Positions 26,594 through 34,661 of a DNA stretch of 64,000 nt are shown piece after piece (the stretch's first letter is position 1; each line of letters opens with the position of its first letter). The position numbers and the translations under genes were made by a program. The notes below the pieces were generated by a model, which worked only from the letters and a program-made list of their open reading frames with translations, ran no database searches and had not been told where the DNA came from. The DNA is taken from positions 664,819-728,818 of the forward strand of contig NZ_LMLC01000002.1 of NCBI RefSeq assembly GCF_001421805.1, read 5' to 3'. Source of the stretch: Sphingomonas sp. Leaf34. Its GTDB lineage: Bacteria; Pseudomonadota; Alphaproteobacteria; Sphingomonadales; Sphingomonadaceae.

Positions 26594-26944
26594 TCACAAG
26601 GGTCGTGAGCGAGCCGCAAACCAGCCGGTAAAAGCTGAGATTGCGACAGCCGGCACAGCGAGGACGCAGCACATTGCCAGGCCGATTACCCAGAGCGAGA
26701 TAGTCCCAGCGTTGAGCCATATCACAGGAAGCTGGGCAAACGTCAGGATAACTCCTGCCATCCACCCCCTCGTCTTGAACGCTGCCCCTGCTAGCGCAGC
26801 TAGGCCCAACGAGGACGGGTACCAGAGACGCCAGTAGGCGTCGGCATCCCAGGGTTCCGCCGCGCCTGTCACCCAGCAGACGAAAAGCCAGTACAGGACA
26901 CCGGATACCAGCAAGACGGGGATCTTCATCAGTCCGGTGCTCAT
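26594..26944 (-). CDS. small integral membrane protein, unknown function
   Basis: 116 residues from ATG 26944 (ATG 26929 also possible) with about four hydrophobic helices: IPVLLVSGVLYWLFVCW, YPSSLGLAALAGAAF, GWMAGVILTFAQLPVIWL and GLAMCCVLAVPAVAISAF. Trp-rich loops lie between them. No family recognised. Lies between the IS element and the diguanylate cyclase gene, both of which end or start near it on the same strand. Confidence 0.6.
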   Translation of the reverse strand: MSTGLMKIPVLLVSGVLYWLFVCWVTGAAEPWDADAYWRLWYPSSLGLAALAGAAFKTRGWMAGVILTFAQLPVIWLNAGTISLWVIGLAMCCVLAVPAVAISAFTGWFAARSRPL

Positions 26945-27012
26945 CGGCTCATTGTCACATGCAAAATGCCTGAATCCTATTCTCGCCAACCAGGTGCCGG
27001 GGTCAAAGCAGA

Positions 27013-28518
27013 TTATCGCGGCTCACCAACCAAACTTTGGATATGGGCGCTGTTGCCTGCAATAGCGCCCGTGCCTCGCTGCATCCGCTTCGCGCGGTAC
27101 AGAGCCTCATCTGCCTCTTTAAGCAACGAAGCCCGATCGACATAACTTGCGCCATAGACACAGGCTCCGATCGTCGCAGACACCGTTATAACGCTACGGT
27201 CGTCAGGCACGGCGTAGCGTAGGTCTGCGAGCAATCGCGCGATGTCTTGGACGAGTTCTTCGTGCGTACGCCGTCCGCGTAGGATCAGCACGAACTCGTC
27301 CCCGCCCAGTCGGGCGATGGAGTGATCGCCCAGATACTGTACTGCTTGCAGCTTGGCGGCCATCACCTGCAAAACCTTGTCCCCTGTCGCATGGCCAAGC
27401 CGGTCGTTGACCTCCTTGAACCGATCCAGATCGATGATTGCGATAGCAAGCGGTGCGCCTTCCCGGGCGCGATCGAGCGCAGCTTCCAATTCTTCGTTAA
27501 AAGCGCGTCGGCTTGGTATGCCCGTCAGTTCGTCGGTTCGAGCTACCGCAACCAGACGGCGCTCGAATTGGTACCGGTCCGTGATGTCCTGGATCACTCC
27601 CATGACGGCGACACGCTTACCGGCGCGCTCATCGATCTCACCCAATGTGCGCACGCGACGGGGCCGCCCCTGCGCATCTGTGAAGTTCAGCTCCAGATCC
27701 CATGCAGTCCCTTGCCGCACACAGCGGTCTAGCGCTGCTTCCAACTTGGCACGATCGTCTTCGAGGTAGAACTGCATAGCTAGGGCAAGCTGCGCTTGCG
27801 AGCCCGGTGCCAGGCCGTGGATCGCGTAGGTCTGATCGGACCAGTGTATCCGTCCGCCTTCAAGCTCGAGGCGCCACGACCCGATCCTTGCCATGCGTTC
27901 GGCGTGCTGGAGCAGTCTGTGCGTGCGGGCCATGTCACCGAGGGCCTCCTGGCGATCAAGCGCCAGCTGTAGGTTCTCTTTGCTGGTCCGGCGCGCCTCA
28001 AGCAGCGCTTCGACGACCCGCGCCATACCGGCGAGTATCTCCAGCTTTTCGCGAGTCGGATCCTGCGGTTTGTCGTCAGCCACGCACAAGGTGCCGATCG
28101 GCAGCGCGGCACCTCCTCCTGGTGGTGTCACTCGCAACGGCACGCCTGCATAGAAACGCACAAAGGGTGTTTCCACCACCATAGGATTGGTTGCAAAGCG
28201 CGGGTCTTCGCGCGTGTCCGCAATGACGAGCAGATCGTCGGCAGCGATCGTATGGGTGCAAAAAGACACATCTCGTGGTGTCTCGCTAGCCTCAAGGCCG
28301 CACGCTGCCTTGAACCACTGCCGGTCCGCGTCAACTAACGAAACGAAAGCGAACTTGCAGCCAAAGAGGTGCCGCGCCCCTACAGCGATGGCGTCGAACT
28401 CGGCTTCAGGGGGAGTGTCGAGCATATCGAGAGCACGAAGCGCGTCCAGCCGCGCTACCTCGTCGACTATGCCGGTTAGGTTTACCATGGGGGACGGTAG
28501 CATAAGTGAGGTTGGCAT
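27013..28518 (-). CDS. GAF-PAS-GGDEF diguanylate cyclase
   Basis: About 501 residues from ATG 28518 (ATGs at 28503 and 28488 are alternatives). A GAF domain spans about 33-175 (VGARHLFGCKFAFVSLVD, FYAGVPLRV), a PAS/PAC fold about 210-320 (ARIGSWRLELEGGRIHWSDQ, GVIQDITDRYQFERRLVAV), and the GGDEF domain about 325-485 (DELTGIPSRRAFNEEL, IDLDRFKEVNDRLGH, ARLGGDEFVLIL). The active-site GGDEF is intact at about 405-409, so c-di-GMP synthesis is expected. The inhibitory I-site position reads YLGD rather than RxxD, so product inhibition may be lost. Soluble sensor; the stimulus is not evident. Confidence 0.88.
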   Translation of the reverse strand: MPTSLMLPSPMVNLTGIVDEVARLDALRALDMLDTPPEAEFDAIAVGARHLFGCKFAFVSLVDADRQWFKAACGLEASETPRDVSFCTHTIAADDLLVIADTREDPRFATNPMVVETPFVRFYAGVPLRVTPPGGGAALPIGTLCVADDKPQDPTREKLEILAGMARVVEALLEARRTSKENLQLALDRQEALGDMARTHRLLQHAERMARIGSWRLELEGGRIHWSDQTYAIHGLAPGSQAQLALAMQFYLEDDRAKLEAALDRCVRQGTAWDLELNFTDAQGRPRRVRTLGEIDERAGKRVAVMGVIQDITDRYQFERRLVAVARTDELTGIPSRRAFNEELEAALDRAREGAPLAIAIIDLDRFKEVNDRLGHATGDKVLQVMAAKLQAVQYLGDHSIARLGGDEFVLILRGRRTHEELVQDIARLLADLRYAVPDDRSVITVSATIGACVYGASYVDRASLLKEADEALYRAKRMQRGTGAIAGNSAHIQSLVGEPR

Positions 28519-28530
28519 CGGGTTAACGGC

Positions 28531-28549
28531 ATGTACAGGGTCGGTACAT
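28531..28549. promoter_or_regulatory. ATGTAC/GTACAT inverted repeat in divergent promoter region
   Basis: 6-bp perfect arms with a 7-base spacer, between the diguanylate cyclase start (28518) and the small gene at 28622. Could be an operator for either direction; no regulator gene is adjacent. Confidence 0.35.
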
Positions 28550-28621
28550 CGCCGCGACTCGTTAATGGCATGGCGGCGACTGAGAGACGCTGGAGCGCTC
28601 CCGCTTGATAGGAGCATAAAC

Positions 28622-28771
28622 GTGTCCAACTCGAGCGATCTGAGCACTCTTGTTCGTAACGAAGCGCGCGCGCGGGAACAGGCCGAAGCCAGTAACGACG
28701 TTTCAGCTCGCATCGCTCATCTGGCTCGTGCTGCCGGGTACGCCAAAATGATCAAGGCTTTGAAGCCATGA
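28622..28771 (+). CDS. small protein, 49 aa, coupled to the next small gene
   Basis: GTG start 28622 preceded by TAGGAG at 8-base spacing. The 49-residue product is alanine/arginine-rich and helical (VRNEARAREQAEASND, then SARIAHLARAAGYAKMIKAL). Its TGA overlaps the ATG of the next small gene (ATGA). No family recognised. Divergent from the diguanylate cyclase. Confidence 0.5.
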   Translation: MSNSSDLSTLVRNEARAREQAEASNDVSARIAHLARAAGYAKMIKALKP

Positions 28772-28944
28772 TGGACGGCGAAACAACCGCTCAGCGCCTC
28801 GAACGTCTAATAACGGTTATCGGTCAGGCTTTGGCGGTCGCGGATGCTGGTGACCAACCGTTGGTAGGCGCGCATCTTCATAAATGCCTTCGAACGGCAA
28901 TCGCGTTGCGTGCTATTCCCGATAGTTTGTCACGGCCTTTTTAA
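28768..28944 (+). CDS. small helical protein, 58 aa
   Basis: ATG 28768 overlaps the preceding stop by 4 bp, implying translational coupling. The product starts MMDGETTAQRLERLITVIGQ, continues ALAVADAGDQPLVGAHLHK and ends AIPDSLSRPF; it is predicted all-helical and soluble. The sequence is clean through to the TAA at 28942-28944. Family unknown. The 268 bp to the next gene hold nothing obvious. Confidence 0.5.
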   Translation: MMDGETTAQRLERLITVIGQALAVADAGDQPLVGAHLHKCLRTAIALRAIPDSLSRPF

Positions 28945-29212
28945 TAGCAATCAGCCCGATATCGTGAAGGCGGCAGCAAACAAGTTCGCTCGCCAGCAAA
29001 ACTTACCATCCGCGACTTCTAATCCCGCAAACGAACGATGATCGAGACGGATAGGGCGTTCTCGGACTCGATCCCGGTCGATACGATCAGGAGCGCGACG
29101 TCAGGCTATTTTTCAACCGCACCGGCCGTTTGTTTAACATATACAGACGGTTCTGCCGAGGCAGATCATATACACATCAGCGTTAATGGGCACTCACTGA
29201 CCGCGGTAATCG

Positions 29213-29956
29213 TCAGAACGAAACCTGTACGCGCCCTACGATTCTGTCTCCGGCGTTGCGTTGATCGGCAAACCTGCTGGCAGTGGCGGTGCGGGAGACG
29301 TCAGTCCCAATATAATCGACGCCGATCGTCAGACGGTCACGACGATGCTCGAGACCCAGCCGCCAGTTGATGTAACTGCCGCCCGGACGAAGACGCTGCA
29401 CCCGACTGGGGTCGCGGACGCTGCCGGACGAGTGGCCGACTTCGGCCAGCATCGTCAGCGGCGTACCAGGAATACCGGCATTGGCGTTCGCATAGACATA
29501 CACGTTGCTGCCACCGATCGCGCGCTGCGACGGCGCGCCGATCACGCCGGCCGTGGCGTAGAGCGGACCATAGGCATAGCTTGCCGATACGCCGGCCTCG
29601 ACATAGTCCATGCGGCCCCGCGCGCCCGCGAATGCGTGGCCGGTGGCGTCGGTACGGATACGCACCGCACCCAGATCCCAGTCGGTTCCCACCGAAAGGT
29701 CGACGACCGCATCGGCGCCACCGTGTCGCACGCTGTTCCGAAGCGTTACCACGCGCGCCGATGCATCGAGCCGGCCGCGCGAGACGCGAATATCGCCCGC
29801 TAGCGCGGCACGTCCCTCACTCCAGCTCAGCCCGCGCCGTTCCTCTTCGCTCATCATTTCCAAGGTTACCGACCCGACATCTTGTGCAAACGCGGGCGTG
29901 ATCAGGCCGCAACTTGCGGCACCGAGCACGCCCGCCAATCGAACGCGCCGGATCAT
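29213..29956 (-). CDS. TorF-family putative porin
   Basis: 247 residues from ATG 29956: a signal peptide (IRRVRLAGVLGAASCGLITPAFA) and a beta-rich mature part. The strands YVEAGVSASYAYGPLYATAGVIG, GTPLTMLAEVGHSSG and SYINWRLGLEHRRDRLTIGVDYIGTDV resemble the TorF-type porins found in sphingomonads, and the chain ends in a barrel strand with terminal F (VGRVQVSF). The ATG overlaps the stop of the upstream gene (ATGA), so the pair is translationally coupled. Confidence 0.72.
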   Translation of the reverse strand: MIRRVRLAGVLGAASCGLITPAFAQDVGSVTLEMMSEEERRGLSWSEGRAALAGDIRVSRGRLDASARVVTLRNSVRHGGADAVVDLSVGTDWDLGAVRIRTDATGHAFAGARGRMDYVEAGVSASYAYGPLYATAGVIGAPSQRAIGGSNVYVYANANAGIPGTPLTMLAEVGHSSGSVRDPSRVQRLRPGGSYINWRLGLEHRRDRLTIGVDYIGTDVSRTATASRFADQRNAGDRIVGRVQVSF

Positions 29957-30402
29957 CCTGCGCGCTGCGGACCGTGGATCCGGTCGAGCTCGACGCGCAG
30001 CATCTGCTCGTCTTCCTGCGCCAGCTTTACCAGATGCTGCTGCATGTCCGCGGACTTCGTCGCGACCTCCTTCTTGATCGCGCCATGGCTCGCAACGCAC
30101 CAGCCGGGCCGGGTGCCGGAAATCACCGGTTCGCTGTCGATGCTGCGCACCAGCCTGGTACCCGACGCCGCGACCGCGTGCCGTGCCACTGACATGCTCG
30201 CCGCCCAGTCGCAGCGTAGCGACGATGGTCTTCCGCCGGGTGCAACCGCGCCCACCTGCTTGTGCGTGATGACAACGTCACCGCGATATTTGACGGCGAC
30301 CGGACCGCTGCGGTGATCCACCTGGTTCTGATGATCGACAGTCATGCCGAGGGCCGCCCCGGTAGCAGCAAGCACCAAGCCGGCGGTTAGAAAATAGGCC
30401 AT
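29953..30402 (-). CDS. membrane-anchored periplasmic protein, unknown
   Basis: 149 residues from ATG 30402, which follows AAAGGAGA. One N-terminal helix (MAYFLTAGLVLAATGAALGM) anchors a Cys-containing domain (SLRCDWAAS, RPGWCVASHGAIKKEV) and a C-terminal helical segment (ADMQQHLVKLAQEDEQMLRVEL). The two cysteines could form a disulfide. Its stop overlaps the TorF porin start, so it probably works with that porin in the envelope. Family not recognised. Confidence 0.6.
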   Translation of the reverse strand: MAYFLTAGLVLAATGAALGMTVDHQNQVDHRSGPVAVKYRGDVVITHKQVGAVAPGGRPSSLRCDWAASMSVARHAVAASGTRLVRSIDSEPVISGTRPGWCVASHGAIKKEVATKSADMQQHLVKLAQEDEQMLRVELDRIHGPQRAG

Positions 30403-30494
30403 ATTCGTTCTCCTTTTGCCATCCCGATCCATTCTGATCGGTGAAGCCAATCCTTACGGACGATGATTCTACAACGATGGTTCAGCGTGTCGGT

Positions 30495-30668
30495 TCAGCT
30501 GAACTGCGGCCGCAAGGCGCGTGCGTGCAGGCGGTCCTTCACGTCGAGACGCAACCGCTTCAGCCGAAATAGCCGCAAGGTATCGGGCATGCGTCGCTTC
30601 ATCTCGACGCGGATCTGCTCATCCAGCCGGGCATGCAACTGGGTCAACTTGTGAGAAAATATAGGCAA
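30495..30668 (-). CDS. DUF465/YdcH-like small protein (intact copy)
   Basis: 57 residues from a TTG start at 30668 with GGAGAG upstream. The core LHARLDEQIRVEMKRR is followed by PDTLRLFRLKRLRLDVKDRL, the hallmark basic KxLxLKDRL-type end of DUF465 proteins. These tiny helical hairpins are widespread in proteobacteria with no settled function. A leader of about 118 bp immediately upstream (30695-30812) is repeated upstream of a second, broken DUF465 gene at 34346-34513. Confidence 0.7.
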   Translation of the reverse strand: MPIFSHKLTQLHARLDEQIRVEMKRRMPDTLRLFRLKRLRLDVKDRLHARALRPQFS

Positions 30669-30694
30669 AGCCGCTCTCCAACCAACGATTGAAC

Positions 30695-30812
30695 GATCGG
30701 ATCAGTCGCGATGAAAGGAGGCAAACAGGCCAGGCCTAGACATCGAGATAACCCGATGCGGTCCGACATCACGTTCGTCCTGAGACGACCGCCAGAGGGG
30801 CCCGGCCCGCTC
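30695..30812 (-). repeat. leader repeat copy 1 (upstream of intact DUF465 gene)
   Basis: Shares long identical blocks with 34546-34661: AGGAGGCAAA, GGCCAGGCCT, then a 29-bp block from ATCGAGATAACCCG through GTCCGACATCAC (30742-30770), and CAGAGGGGCCCGGCCCGCTC (20 bp), interrupted by a 20-bp variable section. Each copy ends about 30 bp before a DUF465 start codon, so it probably contains the promoter and 5' leader of that gene. Read on the minus strand it includes TTTGCCTCCT, complementary to a Shine-Dalgarno. Confidence 0.8.
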
Positions 30813-30855
30813 CCTCAAGCTAGGGTTTAGCCGGTCAAGGTCAATAGGAGAGCAA

Positions 30856-31020
30856 ATGGATTTGCACGAGTTGACATTAGGACACGGGTCCCCGATGTTA
30901 CTGGCATGTACGCTCCTGCGACACATAAGCGTTTCCGCGACCACGCCGGCCAACTCGCCGCACGCGCTTAGCCCGAGCTCGCGGCCACTGCCGCTCGAGT
31001 TCGGGCTTTATTCGATCTGA
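30856..31020 (+). CDS. possible 54-aa small ORF
   Basis: ATG 30856 is preceded by AGGAGAGCAA and the frame stays open to TGA 31018-31020. The product begins MDLHELTLGHGSPMLLACTL and becomes Ser/Pro-rich; no family or strong structural feature is seen. Kept only because the ribosome-binding site is good. Confidence 0.2.
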   Translation: MDLHELTLGHGSPMLLACTLLRHISVSATTPANSPHALSPSSRPLPLEFGLYSI

Positions 31021-31073
31021 CCTTTGGGACGCGTTCTGCGCGCCCATGATCTCGAATAAGTGGAAACCGTGTA

Positions 31074-31358
31074 GTGGAAAACCAAGTCTCGAAATCCGAT
31101 GATTTGTGTCAGGATGACCGTCAGCATCAAGCTGCCAATCCAGCACCTCAGCCTTTCTTGCGGATGCGACCACAAAGTTTTTTCTCGAACAAATTCGATC
31201 TGGAGATTGTAGAAGACTATTCTAAGGCTGATGCCGAAGCCCGGCAGAATGAAGGTAAGGACTGGCTGAGCCGACTTATGGAGCTCAACCTGTTACTTTT
31301 AATCGTTTTGGTTGGCGTACCGGTGCTGGTATATTGCGTCTTATCCTCTGCACTTTAG
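31074..31358 (+). CDS. small C-terminally anchored membrane protein
   Basis: About 94 residues from GTG 31074 (an internal ATG at 31164 is an alternative). The first 65 residues are hydrophilic, with KFDLEIVEDYSKADAEARQNEG. The C-terminus is one clear transmembrane helix, ELNLLLLIVLVGVPVLVYCVL, followed by three residues, making it a tail-anchored protein. No family recognised. The start choice is uncertain because neither candidate has a strong Shine-Dalgarno. Confidence 0.5.
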   Translation: MENQVSKSDDLCQDDRQHQAANPAPQPFLRMRPQSFFSNKFDLEIVEDYSKADAEARQNEGKDWLSRLMELNLLLLIVLVGVPVLVYCVLSSAL

Positions 31359-31548
31359 AACACGATAAGATACCGCCTTCGCGTCGCAACCGGGATCGTG
31401 GATAAAGGCCTCTGGGTCGTCCCACTGAAGCCTCGGGTAAATGACAATATGTCAGGCGCCCGAGGACCGTTTAAGTACGATAGCGCTGAATGCGAGCGAG
31501 TTTCTTTGTGACATTGCAACGCGTAAGCTGATCGGCCGTTGTGGAAAA

Positions 31549-32340
31549 ATGGCAACGAATACCTTACCCCAACGGACCGCGTTCGATCTGCCGCATCTCG
31601 CGGTGCTGCTGACAGCAGCGCTTCAAATTCTAACGCCTCTTTTACCGCAGATTGGGATCGGTGAGCCTATCGGATCCCGGTCTCTGGCGGTCCGAACCTT
31701 GATAACCCCGGCAGGCTGGGCATTCTCGATCTGGGGCGCGCTCTACCTCGGAGCCACAGTGTTTGCTGTTTATCAGGCCCTGCCCGCACAGCGCCAAAAT
31801 GCATTGCTTCATCGCCTGCGCTGGCCGGCAGCGGGCGCATTTTTGGGGAACGCACTCTGGGCTGCTTACACACAGCTTTACGGGTTAAGCTTCGTATCGG
31901 TTCTGATCATTACCTTCACGCTGACGTGCCTGATCATTGCCTATCGTGCCCTGTCGAATGCGGCGGTGTCGAAAACCGCGTGGTGGTGTGCGTACCTTCC
32001 GTTGAGCGCGCTCGCCGCATGGTTGACCGTCGCTACCACCGTCAACATCGCAGCTAGCCTGAGGTATCACGGCATGGAGGGCGGTGCAGCCGCGCCGGTA
32101 ATCGGTGCAGCGGTGATCGTGATTGCTGGACTCATCGCGGCCACCGTGCTGGTCCGAGGACGTGGCAATCTGCCGTACGCAGCTGTTTTCCTTTGGGCTC
32201 TTGCTGCTATCTTCGCTGCAGGTGGCCAAGCTGCAGGACCTATTGCCGTAGCAACCGGCGCTGCCGCGATCCTCGTTATTTCAGGCTTGGTCGCTGGCTA
32301 CCGGCGTAGGGTATATGCGTCTGATTCAATTAGAGGTTGA
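31549..32340 (+). CDS. TspO/MBR-like polytopic membrane protein
   Basis: 263 residues from ATG 31549. About eight hydrophobic segments; the pattern ITPAGWAFSIWGALYLGATVF, LGNALWAAYTQL and AYLPLSALAAWLTVATTVNIAASL echoes the Trp-rich TspO/peripheral-benzodiazepine-receptor-like fold found in a longer bacterial subgroup. The role may be tetrapyrrole or stress sensing, but that is only by analogy. The gene is convergent with the MipA/OmpV gene and the two overlap by 11 bp at their 3' ends. Confidence 0.65.
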   Translation: MATNTLPQRTAFDLPHLAVLLTAALQILTPLLPQIGIGEPIGSRSLAVRTLITPAGWAFSIWGALYLGATVFAVYQALPAQRQNALLHRLRWPAAGAFLGNALWAAYTQLYGLSFVSVLIITFTLTCLIIAYRALSNAAVSKTAWWCAYLPLSALAAWLTVATTVNIAASLRYHGMEGGAAAPVIGAAVIVIAGLIAATVLVRGRGNLPYAAVFLWALAAIFAAGGQAAGPIAVATGAAAILVISGLVAGYRRRVYASDSIRG

Positions 32341-33163
32341 ACCTAAATCCGTAGCCGAGACCTAGGGTGAATTGGGTCCGGCGCCCACGTTCGCGGACGA
32401 GAGGTGAATCGCCTGCGTTCTGACCTAGTTGATCCAGGCCAGTGAAAAGCGTGACGGCGCTTCGCCGGCTCAGGGGACGAATTACGGTACCGCCTACACC
32501 GTAGGACAATAGTCCGCCTGACGCAGAATACGGTCTAAGCCCGGACCGTTGCGACTGGACCGCATCGATGCCGAAATACGTCTCGATATACTCGCGGCTT
32601 GCCAGCGTTGCGCGAGGCCCGACGTTGATGATGGTCCGTCCCCGGCGCGCTTGGTAAGCAACTGACCCGTCGGCGACAACGCCGTCATGTCCGCCGAAGC
32701 CGCGACGAACCTCGATCCGTCCACGCCATGGCCCAGCCCGTTTCTCGACAAAGCCTCCCACCTCAACAGCTGCATCTACGTCGCCGAGGCCGCGTAGCGC
32801 GTCACTCCCGCCTGTAATGAGGAACGGCGATCCCCCGCGCTCCTCATCCCGCCCGAAGCGGAGTTTGGCCAGAGGTCCTGCCTTCCACCCGTCCTGGTTC
32901 ACCACGTTCCAACCCAAACCGTCAGGAATTGAGGCAAAGATCACGTCCTTGTAGTTGATCCGCAAGTCGGGGAAAATCGCCAAGGCCATGTCTCGCGAGC
33001 CTTGCCATGCAGGGCTGAGGACTGGCGCGACGCCAACGGTAATGCTCCATCCGGCAGTGCCTGCCTCCAAAGGCCGACCTGCAGGCGGGCCTGGCTTCGG
33101 GTCAGTTTGCGCGAAGCCAGGTTGAGCAGAGACTAGCGCGATGAAGGCTAAAACGGCGCGCAT
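32330..33163 (-). CDS. MipA/OmpV-family outer-membrane protein
   Basis: 277 residues from ATG 33163: signal peptide MRAVLAFIALVSAQPGFA, then the MipA opening WSITVGVAPVLSPAWQGS, INYKDVIFASIPDGLGWNVV, KRAGPWRGRIEVRRGFGGHDG, and a terminal barrel strand RTQFTLGLGYGFRFNL. MipA was first linked to a murein-synthesising complex; most family members are of unknown function and several respond to stress. Codons upstream of 33163 are open but not coding-like. Confidence 0.82.
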   Translation of the reverse strand: MRAVLAFIALVSAQPGFAQTDPKPGPPAGRPLEAGTAGWSITVGVAPVLSPAWQGSRDMALAIFPDLRINYKDVIFASIPDGLGWNVVNQDGWKAGPLAKLRFGRDEERGGSPFLITGGSDALRGLGDVDAAVEVGGFVEKRAGPWRGRIEVRRGFGGHDGVVADGSVAYQARRGRTIINVGPRATLASREYIETYFGIDAVQSQRSGLRPYSASGGLLSYGVGGTVIRPLSRRSAVTLFTGLDQLGQNAGDSPLVRERGRRTQFTLGLGYGFRFNL

Positions 33164-33324
33164 CTTGATCCCTATTTTTTGACCATGTTGGTGGACGGCC
33201 GGACGGTCATAATCAGCAGCCACCTTATCCCTGTGCGTCTTAAACGCCAGTCCCGGTAAGTAGAGTACGGCTATATCACAGCGTATGACCGGCCCGCTTT
33301 CAATGCCGGCGGACGCGTTCAAAC

Positions 33325-34302
33325 TCAGGCCGAGACAGCCGCTCGCGTTTTCCACAGGGACCAGCCGACGCCGCAACCCAGTATTGCAAAGGTTACCGCC
33401 AACGACGCTGCGGGCGGGAATTTGGCAAGCCCGAACATATCGGCAACGAAAATTTTCGAGCCGATAAACACCAGCAACGCGGCCAAGGCGTATTTAAGGT
33501 AATGGAACCGGTCGACCATTGCGGCGAGCGCAAAATAGAGCGCGCGTAACCCAAGAATAGCAAAGATGTTCGACGTGTAGACGATAAATGGATCCGTTGT
33601 GATCGCGAAGATGGCTGGCACCGAATCGACCGCGAAGATGACGTCAGCGCATTCGATCATGACCAGAGCCAGTAGTAACGGCGTGGCGATCCGGCGCATG
33701 CGCCCAGTCGCTGGGTCCTGCTCTTTCACCCAGAAACGTTCCCCGTGAAGCTGGTCGGTAACCGGCATGCGCTGGCGAACCCAGCGTAAAACGGGCGAAC
33801 TGGCTACGTCATATTCCGTGTCTGCAGTCAGCCACATCTTGATACCGGTGAAAACCAGGAAAGCCGCAAAGACGTATAATACCCATTCGAACCGATCGAC
33901 CAATGCCGCACCAAAACCGATCATCACTGCACGCAGGACAATGACACCCAGGATGCCCCAGAACAGTACGCGGTGCTGATGGATGCGAGGGATGGCGAAG
34001 TAGCCGAAGATCATGGCGATGATGAACACGTTATCCATCGCGAGACTCTTCTCGATGACGAAGCCCGTCACGTAGTTGAGGCCGGCAGTAGGCCCGATAT
34101 ACCACCAAATCCACCCGCCGAACGCCAGTCCCAGCGTGATGTAACCTGCTGACAGTGCAAGACTCTCGCGTACCCCAATTTCCCGTTGTCCGCGGTGCAA
34201 GACACCCAGATCGAGGATCAGCAACGTTGCGACGATGCCGAGAAATGCCAGCCACATCCAGACAGGCGTACCGAGGAATAACAGGGAAAGCAGCTCAGGC
34301 AT
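33325..34302 (-). CDS. TerC/Alx-family membrane protein (metal homeostasis)
   Basis: 325 residues from ATG 34302 with AGAGGT upstream. TerC features: LGIVATLLILDLGVLHRGQREIGVRESL, EKSLAMDNVFIIAMIFGYF (the conserved D-N-V-F), LVMIECADVIFAVDSVPAIFAIT (conserved acidic residues in the membrane), SNIFAILGLRALYFALA, and KYALAALLVFIGSKI. About nine helices. Alx/TerC proteins act in manganese export and tellurite resistance and support metalation of exported proteins. A yybP-ykoY riboswitch often precedes alx; I could not recognise one here. Confidence 0.88.
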   Translation of the reverse strand: MPELLSLLFLGTPVWMWLAFLGIVATLLILDLGVLHRGQREIGVRESLALSAGYITLGLAFGGWIWWYIGPTAGLNYVTGFVIEKSLAMDNVFIIAMIFGYFAIPRIHQHRVLFWGILGVIVLRAVMIGFGAALVDRFEWVLYVFAAFLVFTGIKMWLTADTEYDVASSPVLRWVRQRMPVTDQLHGERFWVKEQDPATGRMRRIATPLLLALVMIECADVIFAVDSVPAIFAITTDPFIVYTSNIFAILGLRALYFALAAMVDRFHYLKYALAALLVFIGSKIFVADMFGLAKFPPAASLAVTFAILGCGVGWSLWKTRAAVSA

Positions 34303-34345
34303 GGGGACCTCTAACAAACGTGATGACGTGGGGCGGGATTAGCGG

Positions 34346-34513
34346 TCAAGAGGGCAGGTATCTCGCGAGTGGCTCGCACAAGCGGCCTTTCAGGCCCAAC
34401 TCAAAGCGCTACAACTGCAGCACAATTGGAGAAGTCGGGGTTCGGCGCGCCATCGCGATACGCGCGCGCTCGTCCAACTGCTGATGGAGCTGTGCCGGTC
34501 TGTTCGTTTCCAT
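34346..34513 (-). pseudogene. DUF465/YdcH-like gene broken by an in-frame TAG
   Basis: From ATG 34513 the frame reads METNRPAQLHQQLDERARI and so on to LQL, hits TAG at 34409-34411, then continues in the same frame as RFELGLKGRL to TGA 34346. Over 38 positions it aligns without gaps to the DUF465 protein at 30495-30668 (about 17 identities, including the terminal K-x-R-L), and the TAG falls where that protein has Lys (AAG). So a single AAG-to-TAG change ends it at 34 residues. Its upstream leader (34546-34661) is preserved. Readthrough is an alternative to a pseudogene. Confidence 0.65.
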
Positions 34514-34545
34514 GCTCAGAGCCTCTTTTCAATCGGTGATCGAAA

Positions 34546-34661
34546 GATCGGATCATCAACGGCGACAGGAGGCAAAGCGGCCAGGCCTATATCGAGATAA
34601 CCCGATGCGGTCCGACATCACAATAACCCGAGAGAAATTGTCAGAGGGGCCCGGCCCGCTC
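34546..34661 (-). repeat. leader repeat copy 2 (upstream of broken DUF465 gene)
   Basis: Near-identical to 30695-30812 outside one 20-bp section. Here the variable section contains an extra AATAACCCGAG, so ATAACCCGA occurs twice. It ends 33 bp before the ATG of the interrupted DUF465 gene. The following stretch to 34940 shows no convincing gene. Confidence 0.8.

Noticed and set aside
34303..34345. yybP-ykoY manganese riboswitch before terC
   Set aside because: The short leader shows no recognisable riboswitch core, and the adjacent DUF465 remnant limits its length.
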